Below the pieces are notes generated by a model. That model saw nothing but the letters and a program-made list of their open reading frames with translations, was not told the DNA's origin and did no database searches. Positions 55,799 to 63,615 of a DNA stretch of 64,000 nucleotides are shown piece by piece. Within the stretch, counting starts at the first letter, position 1. The number at the start of each line of letters is the position of its first letter. Position numbers and translations under genes: made by a program. Source of the DNA: Cyanobacteria bacterium FACHB-DQ100 (lineage in GTDB: Bacteria; Cyanobacteriota; Cyanobacteriia; Leptolyngbyales; Leptolyngbyaceae); contig JACJNW010000028.1 in assembly GCA_014695195.1 (NCBI GenBank), positions 992,001-1,056,000 of the forward strand, written 5' to 3'.

Positions 55799-56113
55799 GA
55801 TGAACTGAAATTGCTCATCGGATCACTAAAAGAGTTCATCGGATCGCTAAAACTGCTCAGTGATGAACTGAAATTGCTCATCGGATCACTAAAATTGCTC
55901 GTTGATGAACTGAAATTGCTCATCGGATCACTAAAATTGCTCGTTGATGAACTGAAATTGCTCATCGGATCACTAAAATTGCTCGTTGATGAACTGAAAT
56001 TGCTCATCGGATCACTAAAATTGCTCGTTGATGAACTGAAATTGCTCATCGGATCACTAAAACAGTTCATCGGATCACTAAAACAGTTCATTGATGAACT
56101 GAAATCGCTCATT
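55799..56113. repeat. Tandem array of fifteen 21-bp units
   Basis: Exactly 315 bp made of 15 related 21-mers. Two forms alternate: GATGAACTGAAATTGCTCAT+C and GGATCACTAAAATTGCTCGT+T. Four identical 42-bp pairs occupy 55862-56029; the edges are more diverged. Read on the plus strand from base 55799 every unit is a heptad (ELKLLIG, SLKLLVD), an ideal coiled-coil pattern. The minus strand reads SNFSDPM/SNFSSST. The plus frame has no good start: it opens at 55724 without an ATG, and the short ATG frame at 55746 (MRYAILGAVAIVRP) stops inside the first unit. So it is either a repeat-filled pseudogene or a non-coding array. Confidence 0.9.
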
Positions 56114-56195
56114 CAACGAAAAAAGATCCTCCGATCACGTTTGCCGCGGCGATCGACCCATTCGATCCGGGGAACGATAGATTTATCGTTTAGCG

Positions 56196-56771
56196 ATGCA
56201 AAAACTTGCATCTACCCGAATGACCCTAGTAAAAACCGACAGCAGCACCAACAGCAAAGAACCGAGTACCCCTTCGATTTCCCTTCAGTTGATTGAATCT
56301 AGCGCTTCTGCCATCCCAGAAGGTTTAAGTCAAAACGATCGCGATGTCATTCTCAACGTGATTGCCGAGATCCGCAAGATGATGCCCTATTTGCGGGACA
56401 TTAGCGCCGAAGAGCGCAAAGCGATGCTGGGGATGGCAGATGCTAATCGCGTCTTTGCCGGAAAAGTCTTAGAAGTAATTCAGCAAAATGCAGATTTTCT
56501 GCCACGATCGTTTGATGTCGCAAAATTCGATCGCGACTTAAGCACCTACGATCGCCTCAATACCGTCTTGATGGCATTGACGCAACTGCGCGATCTCGTC
56601 GATGCCACGACAATTGCGATCGGCTCAGAAGCCTATGAAGATGCCCTCACCGCTTATCGTCATGCCAAAGCCAGCGGTCAAGGAGCCAGCCTAGAAGCGA
56701 TGGTCGCAGACATGGGGCAGCGCTTCCGCAGAACCAAAAAGAAAGCCACTAAACCCAGCGAAACCGCCTAG
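56196..56771 (+). CDS. Conserved cyanobacterial helical protein of unknown function
   Basis: A 191-residue mostly helical soluble protein. The first 45 residues are polar (Ser/Thr-rich). The core from about 48 contains LSQNDRDVILNVIAEIRKMM, a helix pair with DISAEERKAMLGMAD, and LPRSFDVAKFDRDL. It continues with ALTQLRDLVDATTIAIGSEA, ASGQGASLEAMVADMGQRF and a basic Lys/Thr tail. I recall unnamed proteins with the same LPRSFD...GSEAY pattern in cyanobacteria and other bacteria, but no function. ATG 56196 is used; ATG 56220 is an alternative. The gene follows the 21-bp array by 82 bp. Confidence 0.82.
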   Translation: MQKLASTRMTLVKTDSSTNSKEPSTPSISLQLIESSASAIPEGLSQNDRDVILNVIAEIRKMMPYLRDISAEERKAMLGMADANRVFAGKVLEVIQQNADFLPRSFDVAKFDRDLSTYDRLNTVLMALTQLRDLVDATTIAIGSEAYEDALTAYRHAKASGQGASLEAMVADMGQRFRRTKKKATKPSETA

Positions 56772-56957
56772 AAATGACACCAGGGATCGAGCTTCGATCC
56801 CGATCGACTGTTCCCCTGCAAATCGCGAAAACACCCTCAGAATCTTACCCCCGTTTTCATCATCGATTCCTCACTTTCCCGGAGATGCACAAAACAGCGA
56901 AGTAGAAAGACCCCAGTACAATACAGATACGAAATTTGTGTGAGAAGAGGAACCAAC

Positions 56958-57218
56958 GTGGAAACCGCAGCATTAACAACGATCGTCCAAGAACTTGCAG
57001 AAACCACGATCGCTGCCACGGAAACGATCGAGCAACTATCGGGACGTATCGACACGATCGCCACACAAGCCGATCAGCAAGGTGAACAAATCTTTGCATT
57101 AACCAACGCGCTGCAAACCTTAACCGACAACCAATCCACGCTAGTTTCCCACATTGCCCACCTCACCGAAACCCTAGAGCGAATCGCCACGTCGTTAGAG
57201 TCAAGAAGCATGTCGTAA
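56958..57218 (+). CDS. Small coiled-coil protein
   Basis: An 86-residue acidic protein, nearly all helix, with heptad hydrophobic spacing throughout: TIVQELAETTIAATETIEQL, then GEQIFALTNALQTLTDNQST and HIAHLTETLERIATSLESRS. GTG at 56958 was chosen because AGAGGA lies 6 nt upstream; an earlier GTG at 56940 has no such site. The residue pattern suggests a short oligomerising helix, as in small scaffold or chaperone-like proteins. No family is recognised. It lies between the conserved helical protein and the HetZ-related gene, all on the same strand. Confidence 0.65.
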   Translation: METAALTTIVQELAETTIAATETIEQLSGRIDTIATQADQQGEQIFALTNALQTLTDNQSTLVSHIAHLTETLERIATSLESRSMS

Positions 57219-57297
57219 GTGAGTAGAAGCCCCTAAGAAACGTTTTATACTAAAAACCTCAGTCAATGGGTCAAGCTGAGCGAATTTAGATCACAGC

Positions 57298-57315
57298 CTT
57301 ACCCGATCGGGTAAG
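57298..57315. promoter_or_regulatory. 18-bp perfect palindrome upstream of the HetZ-related gene
   Basis: CTTACCCGATCGGGTAAG is fully symmetrical and ends 57 nt before the start of the HetZ-related gene. It could be an operator for a dimeric regulator or a transcript-ending hairpin for the small coiled-coil gene; no T-run follows directly. Confidence 0.5.
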
Positions 57316-57372
57316 TGATTTTAGGGTCAACTCTGCGGCACACTCTATATCAGGGTAATGAGGACGGCAACC

Positions 57373-58293
57373 ATGACACGAGCAGAACAAATCGCATCCG
57401 ACTTGCGATCGCGGCTACAAACCGAACTTCCACGCAGCAACGAAACCACCCGCGAGAGCATTATCCGATGGTTGCTCGGTGAGGATCTCGATCGCTTCGA
57501 TAGCTACACGCCAGAGCGCCTTGATATCGAAATTCAGGCAATGGATTACCGCTATCGCATTCTGGTGCAGCGCTACTACGAAGCGCCCCCCCAGCGCGCT
57601 TATAAGAACTTAATCCAGCGTCTAGGAAGCATCTTTGTCATCAGAAATAAAATTAGTACCTGGATTGCCTTATCCCGCGATCGTCAAACCACCGTGATCG
57701 ATGTTCTGCAAGAAGTGATTCAGGACTTATTGCAGAACGATAAATATATGCAGGAGCAGGTCAGTTGGATTGCTCAATGCACCAACGATCCCCGGATTCG
57801 CAACGCGATCGTTCTCACCGCCACCGAGGAATATTGTCTCCGTCCGATTCGCAATCAGCCGCTACTCGTCTATCGCTTTGTCAATTACCAGAAGCGCACC
57901 CAGCGCGGCGGCATGACCCAAGTTCCAGCCGCCGACTTTATCCGCCTAGTCTCCGAAGAGATTGCACCGGATGATTCCGAAGGTTCAGTCAGCTTGCTCG
58001 ATGGGCAGGCGGTGGCTCAGTTTCAGGAAGAGCAGAGCCTCCAGCAGCAGCAAGAACTCCGAAGCGAGATCGTGCAGCAGTTTGAGACCTATCTCACCGA
58101 AAAAATCGGAGCGGAAGCGGCGCAGTGGCTCCGACTGTATTTGCAGGGTAAAACGCAAGAAGCGATCGCGCAGCGTCTCGATATGCCAATTAAGCAAGTG
58201 TATCGATTGCGCGAGAAGGTGAATTACCATGCGGTGCGAGTGTTTGCCCAGAAGAGTCAGCCGGAACTGGTCACAGAGTGGCTGGGGCATTGA
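57373..58293 (+). CDS. HetZ-related regulator with sigma-like C-terminal HTH
   Basis: A 306-residue soluble protein. The helical N-terminal region (about 1-130) contains YRYRILVQRYYEAPPQRAYK and RLGSIFVIRNKISTWIALSR. A central block reads RNQPLLVYRFVNYQKRTQRG. The C-terminus (about 245-300) reads AAQWLRLYLQGKTQEAIAQR then LDMPIKQVYRLREKV, a clear sigma-70 region-4-like helix-turn-helix. It resembles cyanobacterial proteins annotated as HetZ-related, as far as I can recall; HetZ itself is a DNA-binding heterocyst regulator, but relatives occur in non-heterocystous strains. ATG 57373 has GAGGA 8 nt upstream; ATG 57358 is an alternative. Assigned as a probable DNA-binding regulator. Confidence 0.75.
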   Translation: MTRAEQIASDLRSRLQTELPRSNETTRESIIRWLLGEDLDRFDSYTPERLDIEIQAMDYRYRILVQRYYEAPPQRAYKNLIQRLGSIFVIRNKISTWIALSRDRQTTVIDVLQEVIQDLLQNDKYMQEQVSWIAQCTNDPRIRNAIVLTATEEYCLRPIRNQPLLVYRFVNYQKRTQRGGMTQVPAADFIRLVSEEIAPDDSEGSVSLLDGQAVAQFQEEQSLQQQQELRSEIVQQFETYLTEKIGAEAAQWLRLYLQGKTQEAIAQRLDMPIKQVYRLREKVNYHAVRVFAQKSQPELVTEWLGH

Positions 58294-58330
58294 GTCGATC
58301 GAGGGGTTCGCTGCGGTTGCTTCGGCTAAA

Positions 58331-58511
58331 TGCCTCTTAAATCCCCCGCTCGTGGAGGACTTTGAAGAAAGGAAACTTGCTTGCAATTCAATGACAAACC
58401 CCTGAGTCAACAAACGAGTTGTTTCCCAGGGCCTTAGGAACAAGGTATGCCTTTCGATTAAGGTATTTTCTCTTCCTCAAAGTCCCCCACTCGTGGGGGA
58501 TTTAGGGGGCA
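58331..58511. mobile_element. 181-bp MITE-like element with 40-bp terminal inverted repeats
   Basis: The ends 58331-58370 and 58472-58511 are inverted copies matching at 32 of 40 positions, built around TAAATCCCCC and GGACTTTGA words. The 101-bp centre encodes nothing recognisable. The end sequence is shared with the hairpin at 5947-5986, so it belongs to an interspersed family. It fills the gap between the convergent HetZ-related gene and prfC. Confidence 0.65.
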
Positions 58512-58535
58512 GCTATCCGCCCCAATCGCAGCGCG

Positions 58536-60164
58536 CTAAATATCCACAGGTTGCTTCCCAGCCACCACAGGCGCGATAGCGCTCAGCTTCAACTCCGGAT
58601 GATCCCCTTGAAGCTGCTGACAATTCCACTCGTTGCGGAAAAGCAAGACCGGACGCTCCCAGCTATCTTTTACAGCGAGCGTGTTAAAAATCCGCCCCAC
58701 TTTTTGCAGGGCTTCCCAACCGCCATCCACCCAGCGCGCCACCGTATACGGCAGATACTCAACGGTCGTTTCCACCCCGTATTCGTTTTGCAGCCTGAAT
58801 TGCACCACTTCCATCTGCAACTGTCCAACCGCTGCCAAAATCGGATCGCGTTTCGCTTCATCCGCCGAATACATGATTTGAACCGCACCTTCTTCGCGCA
58901 GTTCAGAAACACCCTTACGAAACTGCTTGAACTTCGACGGATTCGGATTTCGCAAGAACGCAAAGAGTTCCGGCGAGAAACAAGGAATCCCCTCGTACTC
59001 TAGCTTCTGCCCCATATAAATCGTGTCCCCGATCGCGAACACCCCCGGATTATTCAACCCGATCACATCCCCCGGATACGCTTCTTCGATCACTTCCCGA
59101 TCTTGAGCAAACAACTTCTGAGGACGCGATAACCGCACCGTTTTCCCGGTTCGCGCATGGCTCACCACCATATCTTTCTCAAACTTGCCAGAACAGACCC
59201 GTACAAAAGCGACACGATCGCGGTGTTTTGGATCCATATTCGCCTGAAGCTTAAACACAAAGCCAGAGAACTCCGGATACGTCGGTTCGATCTCACCTTT
59301 GGTACTGTGATGCGTTCCCGGCTTCAGCGCATAATCCAAGAACGAATTCAAGAACAACTCCACCCCGAAATTCGTCATCGCACTCCCGAAAAAGATCGGA
59401 GTCATTTGACCGTTGTGAATTGCATCGAGATCGAATTCTGAACCGATCCCTTCAATCAGTTCCAATTCGTCCTTGAACTGATAATAAAGATCCTTCTCCA
59501 AAAGCGCTTCGATATTCGGATCACCTAAATCAACCACCGTATTCACTGCTTCTCGCTTTCCGTGCAGACTGCGCTCAAACAGGTGAATCTGCCGAGTGCG
59601 ACGATCAAATACGCCCTTAAACTGATCGCCCATGCCGATCGGATAATTCACCGCATAAGTCTGCATCCCTAACTCTTGCTCAATCTCATCCATCAGTTCG
59701 ATCGGAGAGCGTCCAGGACGATCGAGCTTATTCACAAAGGTAAAAATCGGCAGCGATCGCATCCGGCAGACTTCAAACAACTTGCGGGTCTGAGGCTCCA
59801 AGCCTTTCGCCGCATCGATCAGCATCACCGCATTATCTGCTGCCGCTAGAGTGCGATACGTATCTTCACTAAAATCTTGGTGTCCGGGCGTATCGAGCAA
59901 ATTAATCTGACACGCCTGATACTCAAATTGCAGCACCGTTGAAGTGATCGAAATTCCCCGCTGTTGTTCCATCGCCATCCAGTCGGAGGTCGCGTGGCGT
60001 TGAGCACGACGCGCCTTTACTGCGCCCGCTTCGTGAATCGCTCCTCCGTACAGCAGCAGCTTTTCGGTCAGAGTCGTCTTTCCGGCATCTGGGTGAGAGA
60101 TAATCGCGAAATTTCGTCGCCGCTCTACGGCTTTTTGCAATTCGGATTCAAGTTCGATCGCCAT
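58536..60164 (-). CDS. prfC: Peptide chain release factor 3
   Basis: RF3 is the GTPase that recycles RF1/RF2 from the ribosome after termination. The 542-residue length is normal. Motifs are [20 protein letters not shown] (G1), [14 protein letters not shown] (G2), [20 protein letters not shown] (G3) and [11 protein letters not shown] (G4). The RF3-typical [14 protein letters not shown] and domains II/III follow ([17 protein letters not shown]). It begins [20 protein letters not shown]. It stands alone, convergent with the HetZ-related gene and divergent from the DUF4870 gene. Confidence 0.98.
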   Translation of the reverse strand: MAIELESELQKAVERRRNFAIISHPDAGKTTLTEKLLLYGGAIHEAGAVKARRAQRHATSDWMAMEQQRGISITSTVLQFEYQACQINLLDTPGHQDFSEDTYRTLAAADNAVMLIDAAKGLEPQTRKLFEVCRMRSLPIFTFVNKLDRPGRSPIELMDEIEQELGMQTYAVNYPIGMGDQFKGVFDRRTRQIHLFERSLHGKREAVNTVVDLGDPNIEALLEKDLYYQFKDELELIEGIGSEFDLDAIHNGQMTPIFFGSAMTNFGVELFLNSFLDYALKPGTHHSTKGEIEPTYPEFSGFVFKLQANMDPKHRDRVAFVRVCSGKFEKDMVVSHARTGKTVRLSRPQKLFAQDREVIEEAYPGDVIGLNNPGVFAIGDTIYMGQKLEYEGIPCFSPELFAFLRNPNPSKFKQFRKGVSELREEGAVQIMYSADEAKRDPILAAVGQLQMEVVQFRLQNEYGVETTVEYLPYTVARWVDGGWEALQKVGRIFNTLAVKDSWERPVLLFRNEWNCQQLQGDHPELKLSAIAPVVAGKQPVDI

Positions 60165-60309
60165 GCTGTTGTCTCTAAGTTAATGCGGGAAATGTTAGTG
60201 CGGGAAATGTTAGCGCGGGAAATCCCAATACATCACAATACTTTAAAGATAGCGACAAATTCAGCGCGATTGTAGCTAGATTCAGAAGCGATAAGTTGAA
60301 TCTGAACTC

Positions 60310-60657
60310 ATGCAAACCACCGATCGCCAAAAACTCCTCTCTGCACTCTGTCACGGCTCAATTTTCTTCAGCGCCACGATCGTATCCATTGGCATCCCGA
60401 TCGTCATTCTGCTCATCACCGACGACTGGGTAATTAAAGACAACGCCCGCGAAGCACTAAACTTTCATATCAATTTGTTCGCTTATGGCATTCTGGCAAG
60501 TCTTTTCTTCGCCACTGTCATTGGCATCCCGATCGCGCTCATTCTCGGAGGCGGACTGCTGATCTGTAGCTGGCTACTGCCGATTCTCGCGATCGTCAAG
60601 GTGCTTGATAATCCAGGTCAACCGTACCGCTACCCATTTATCCTCCGATTACTGTAA
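60310..60657 (+). CDS. DUF4870 small membrane protein
   Basis: A 115-residue membrane protein of the DUF4870/Tic20-like type with three hydrophobic helices (about 15-38, 52-72, 76-98). It has the family marker DNAREALNFHINLFAYGI, where the conserved Asn-Phe-His pattern follows an Ala-Arg-Glu. Family function is unknown. The end LDNPGQPYRYPFILRLL is also typical. It is a single gene transcribed away from prfC. Confidence 0.9.
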   Translation: MQTTDRQKLLSALCHGSIFFSATIVSIGIPIVILLITDDWVIKDNAREALNFHINLFAYGILASLFFATVIGIPIALILGGGLLICSWLLPILAIVKVLDNPGQPYRYPFILRLL

Positions 60658-60880
60658 CTTCACCTACTATTTGTAATCGCTTCGTGAAATCTTCATCGAA
60701 CAAACTAAAAACTAGACAGTTTTGCGAATAAAATATTTCCCAAGGGTACGTGAATCTACCAGCCTGCTTTGGTTAATTGTTAAACTTCGCAAAAAGTTAG
60801 GTCGTGGAGATTCCGAGCGATCGTGCTTCAGTGCGGTTTCTCTTGGTCAGTTATGAGTAAACGAGTGAATGACGGGATTG

Positions 60881-60905
60881 GGCAACGGTGTTGCCTTATT
60901 TTTAT
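60881..60905 (+). terminator. Hairpin with T-rich tail before the metzincin gene
   Basis: GGCAAC (60881-60886) pairs with GTTGCC (60890-60895) around a GGT loop, followed by TTATTTTTATT. It lies 224 nt after the DUF4870 stop and 48 nt before the protease start. It may be a distant terminator or a leader attenuator. The remainder of 60658-60952 shows nothing else. Confidence 0.5.
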
Positions 60906-60952
60906 TGAGAATATGTCCGAACGGAAAAACCTGAGCGGTAGGAGAAGCAACC

Positions 60953-63259
60953 ATGTGTACTAATTCTTTGCCGGATCTGGTCGATTCGTCGGCATCCCTG
61001 CTGGGTTTAAGTTCTACTGCTGAAAAAAAACCGTTGCAGACCTCGATCGCGCCACAAAATCAAGGACTTCGATCCGCGCTCCAACCCGGCAGTGCTTCTA
61101 CAGTTACAACTCTACTTTCTCGCAACGCCGCAACGGGCGCAGCGCAAATCTGGTCGGTGAATGGCTCTACCCCCGTCACTCGTCAAGACTTGCCCACCGA
61201 AACCGATGACAACTGGCAAGTTTCAGGCATTGCTGATTTTAACCGCGACGGACAGCAAGACTTACTGTGGTTTAACTCCCAAACCGGAGCCGTCAGAATC
61301 TGGCAACAGAATAATGGGGCGGTTCAATCGATCGCGCTTGGCACCGCCGGAGGCGGAGGTTGGTACATCGGAGGCTTAGCCGATTTCAACAGCGACGGCT
61401 CTACGGATATCATTTGGCACAATCGACGCGACGGACAAGCAGCCCTTTGGTTTCTCAACAACACAAGGCTTGCATCTGGAGCGTTTATCGGCTCCAGTGG
61501 GGCAGGCGACTGGCGGGTTCAAGGCATCGCCGATCAGAATGCCGATCGCGCTCCCGATCTAGTTTGGTTCAATCCCAGCACAGGAGAAACCGCGACCTGG
61601 TTACTCAATCAGGGAAAACTGGCTCAGGGACTATTCTTGAATCCGGCTCCCAGCAAAGATTGGAAGCTGTCAGGCTTGGGAGACTTCAACGGAAACGGCA
61701 GTTCCGACTTGTTTTGGCGCAACGATCGCACCGGTGAAACACAGTTTTGGTTATACAACGGCACACAGCGCACGGGAATTAGAACCGGAAACTCAATCAG
61801 TTCCGATTGGCAGGCTTTAGCCGCAACCGATCTTAACCGCGACAGCACGATCGATTTACTCTGGCGCAATTCCTCGACCGGAGAACTACTTGCCTGGTTT
61901 GTGCAAAACGGCAGTGTCAGCAATTCTGCGACCGTCCTGACCGAATCCGAATTAAACTGGCAGCCGATCGCCGCGCTCGAACGCTCGACCTCCCCACTCA
62001 TCACGCCCACGCAAACGGTTTCGCCCCCCAAAGCCCCCATCAGCAACAGCAGTCTAGCCACCGCTGAAAACCAAGCGCCAACCTTCTCTCGCCGCGATCG
62101 CGTCGATGCAAATAACCTCAATGATTTCTATCGCTTTACGATCGGGCAGTCTGGCATTTTCACGGCTGGGCTGACTGGACTTACAGGCGACGCAGACGTG
62201 CGTTTGATTCAAGACGCAAATGGCAATGGCGCGATCGACAACGGCGAAATTCTGGCATGGCAATGGGAACGCGGCTTAAAAGACGAATCAATTCGCAGAT
62301 TCATCGCCCCCGGCGCTTACTTTGTACAGGTGCTGAGCTACAACAATCAAGCCGCTGATTTTACCGTTTCTACAAACTTCACCGCCGCTGCTAGTGATGA
62401 TCAGCAGTTTCGCATTCAGCTCAATTTTGCCGACTCTCTGAACGGACTCACTTCCGCAGCGCGAGATGCGATCAATCAAGCCGCGAAGTTTTGGGAAAGC
62501 GCAATTCTCAGCCGCAGCGCCATCACTCAGTCGAATATCCTGCCGATCGCGCTCATCGGACAGAACCTAATGGCTCAAGACGGCACAGCAGATGCCGGAA
62601 CACTAGCGCTATCTGGGCCTTCGCTGACACTCGATGCCGCAAATAATCTTGTGATCACTCGTGGCAGCAGCACCTTAAACACACGCAGACTCGCCGAATT
62701 TAACGCCAATCCGCTCTATCTGCGTGACATCATGATTCATGAATTCGCGCATGTTCTCGGCCTCGGCACGATTTGGCAACCGTTACGCTTCTCGTTTACG
62801 GATGGCTCAACCGAAACCGCTGGAAAAGACTGGATCGATCGCGCCACCGCTACCTATCGTGCAGACAGCTACGCAGGACGGGCTTACGGCGACCTGATTG
62901 GCAGCTTTACGCCGACCGCAATTCCGATCGAGCCGCAAATCTTCTACCACTGGGATGAGACGCGATTTGATACCGAACTGATGACCCCATTCGCTGAAGT
63001 CGCTGGTACATTAATGCCATTAAGCAGTTTGACGCTCGGATCGCTGCGGGATTTGGGCTGGAACGTGAATTTTGGCGCAGTCCAACCCTATTCACCACCC
63101 GTAAACGCCGCAATCACCGCTTCTACCCCTGGAACTCAATCTACTTCTCAAAAACCCTCTGCTCGACTTGCCGCTTATAAATGTGGTTGCGGTCGTTGTC
63201 TTGCCGCAGCCCGGACAGAATTGATTGCACCGAAATTAACCGACCAGATTGCGGCTTAA
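60953..63259 (+). CDS. Beta-propeller (VCBS/FG-GAP) protein with leishmanolysin-like metzincin domain
   Basis: A 768-residue multidomain protein, probably secreted. Residues about 43-345 hold six FG-GAP/VCBS-type repeats with Ca-binding loops (ADFNRDGQQDLLWFN, ADFNSDGSTDIIWHN, GDFNGNGSSDLFWRN). Residues about 375-470 form a pre-peptidase C-terminal (PPC) domain (GDADVRLIQDANGNGAIDNG). Residues about 485-705 are a metzincin protease with HEFAHVLGLGTIW at 596-608, a further His in YHWDE and the Met-turn ELMTP, as in leishmanolysins. The C-terminus carries YKCGCGRCLAA. There is no Sec signal peptide; the N-terminus MCTNSLPDLVDSS suggests another export route, such as type I secretion. The start has TAGGAG 8 nt upstream. 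Confidence 0.88.
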   Translation: MCTNSLPDLVDSSASLLGLSSTAEKKPLQTSIAPQNQGLRSALQPGSASTVTTLLSRNAATGAAQIWSVNGSTPVTRQDLPTETDDNWQVSGIADFNRDGQQDLLWFNSQTGAVRIWQQNNGAVQSIALGTAGGGGWYIGGLADFNSDGSTDIIWHNRRDGQAALWFLNNTRLASGAFIGSSGAGDWRVQGIADQNADRAPDLVWFNPSTGETATWLLNQGKLAQGLFLNPAPSKDWKLSGLGDFNGNGSSDLFWRNDRTGETQFWLYNGTQRTGIRTGNSISSDWQALAATDLNRDSTIDLLWRNSSTGELLAWFVQNGSVSNSATVLTESELNWQPIAALERSTSPLITPTQTVSPPKAPISNSSLATAENQAPTFSRRDRVDANNLNDFYRFTIGQSGIFTAGLTGLTGDADVRLIQDANGNGAIDNGEILAWQWERGLKDESIRRFIAPGAYFVQVLSYNNQAADFTVSTNFTAAASDDQQFRIQLNFADSLNGLTSAARDAINQAAKFWESAILSRSAITQSNILPIALIGQNLMAQDGTADAGTLALSGPSLTLDAANNLVITRGSSTLNTRRLAEFNANPLYLRDIMIHEFAHVLGLGTIWQPLRFSFTDGSTETAGKDWIDRATATYRADSYAGRAYGDLIGSFTPTAIPIEPQIFYHWDETRFDTELMTPFAEVAGTLMPLSSLTLGSLRDLGWNVNFGAVQPYSPPVNAAITASTPGTQSTSQKPSARLAAYKCGCGRCLAAARTELIAPKLTDQIAA

Positions 63260-63615
63260 AACAAAACTGCCCTGCACTCGAATGAGCAGCAGGGCAAGGG
63301 ACAGTTAAACGCTAGGTTTATTATGGCTAGGCAAAACCCGGATCAGGCAGGGAATCTGGGACGGTTATTAGAGTGTCCATTCTGCACGGGGAATTGCTTC
63401 AAGAGAACGCACACTAGAAATCGCCAGTGTGGGCTGGAGTCCTGAAGATTCATCATTTTATTGACGTGACGATCGCGCTTTTAGCAGCGCTGATGTCTTT
63501 ATTTAGACCATTCTTGATATCTGAGATCGCAGCTTTCGGGCTGCTTTTTTTTGGCAAATTGTACTGACCTGGAACTTTACCAGTACACTAGACGCGAATC
63601 GAGTTTTCGGGCGCT
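63260..63615. other. 356-bp intergenic region with two hairpins and a possible tiny Cys-rich frame
   Basis: TGCCCTGC/GCAGGGCA (63268-63275, 63289-63296) follows the protease stop and is probably its terminator. GCAGC/GCTGC (63529-63533, 63540-63544) followed by eight T is a second terminator with no gene before it. Between them a 40-residue frame (63323-63445) contains CPFCTGNC but lacks a ribosome binding site. Confidence 0.5.
63529..63552 (+). terminator. Intrinsic terminator without an obvious upstream gene
   Basis: A 5-bp GC-rich stem (GCAGC/GCTGC) with a TTTCGG loop is followed directly by TTTTTTTT. It lies 270 nt after the protease stop and 64 nt before the MBOAT start. Confidence 0.6.

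Noticed and set aside
55684-56112. Minus-strand frame through the 21-bp array (SNFSDPM/SNFSSST repeats)
   Set aside because: Any 21-bp array is open on both strands; composition is low complexity, no ribosome binding site is seen, and the N-terminal part is only the repeat itself.
55799-56113. CRISPR array
   Set aside because: Units are contiguous 21-mers with no unique spacers and no cas genes nearby.
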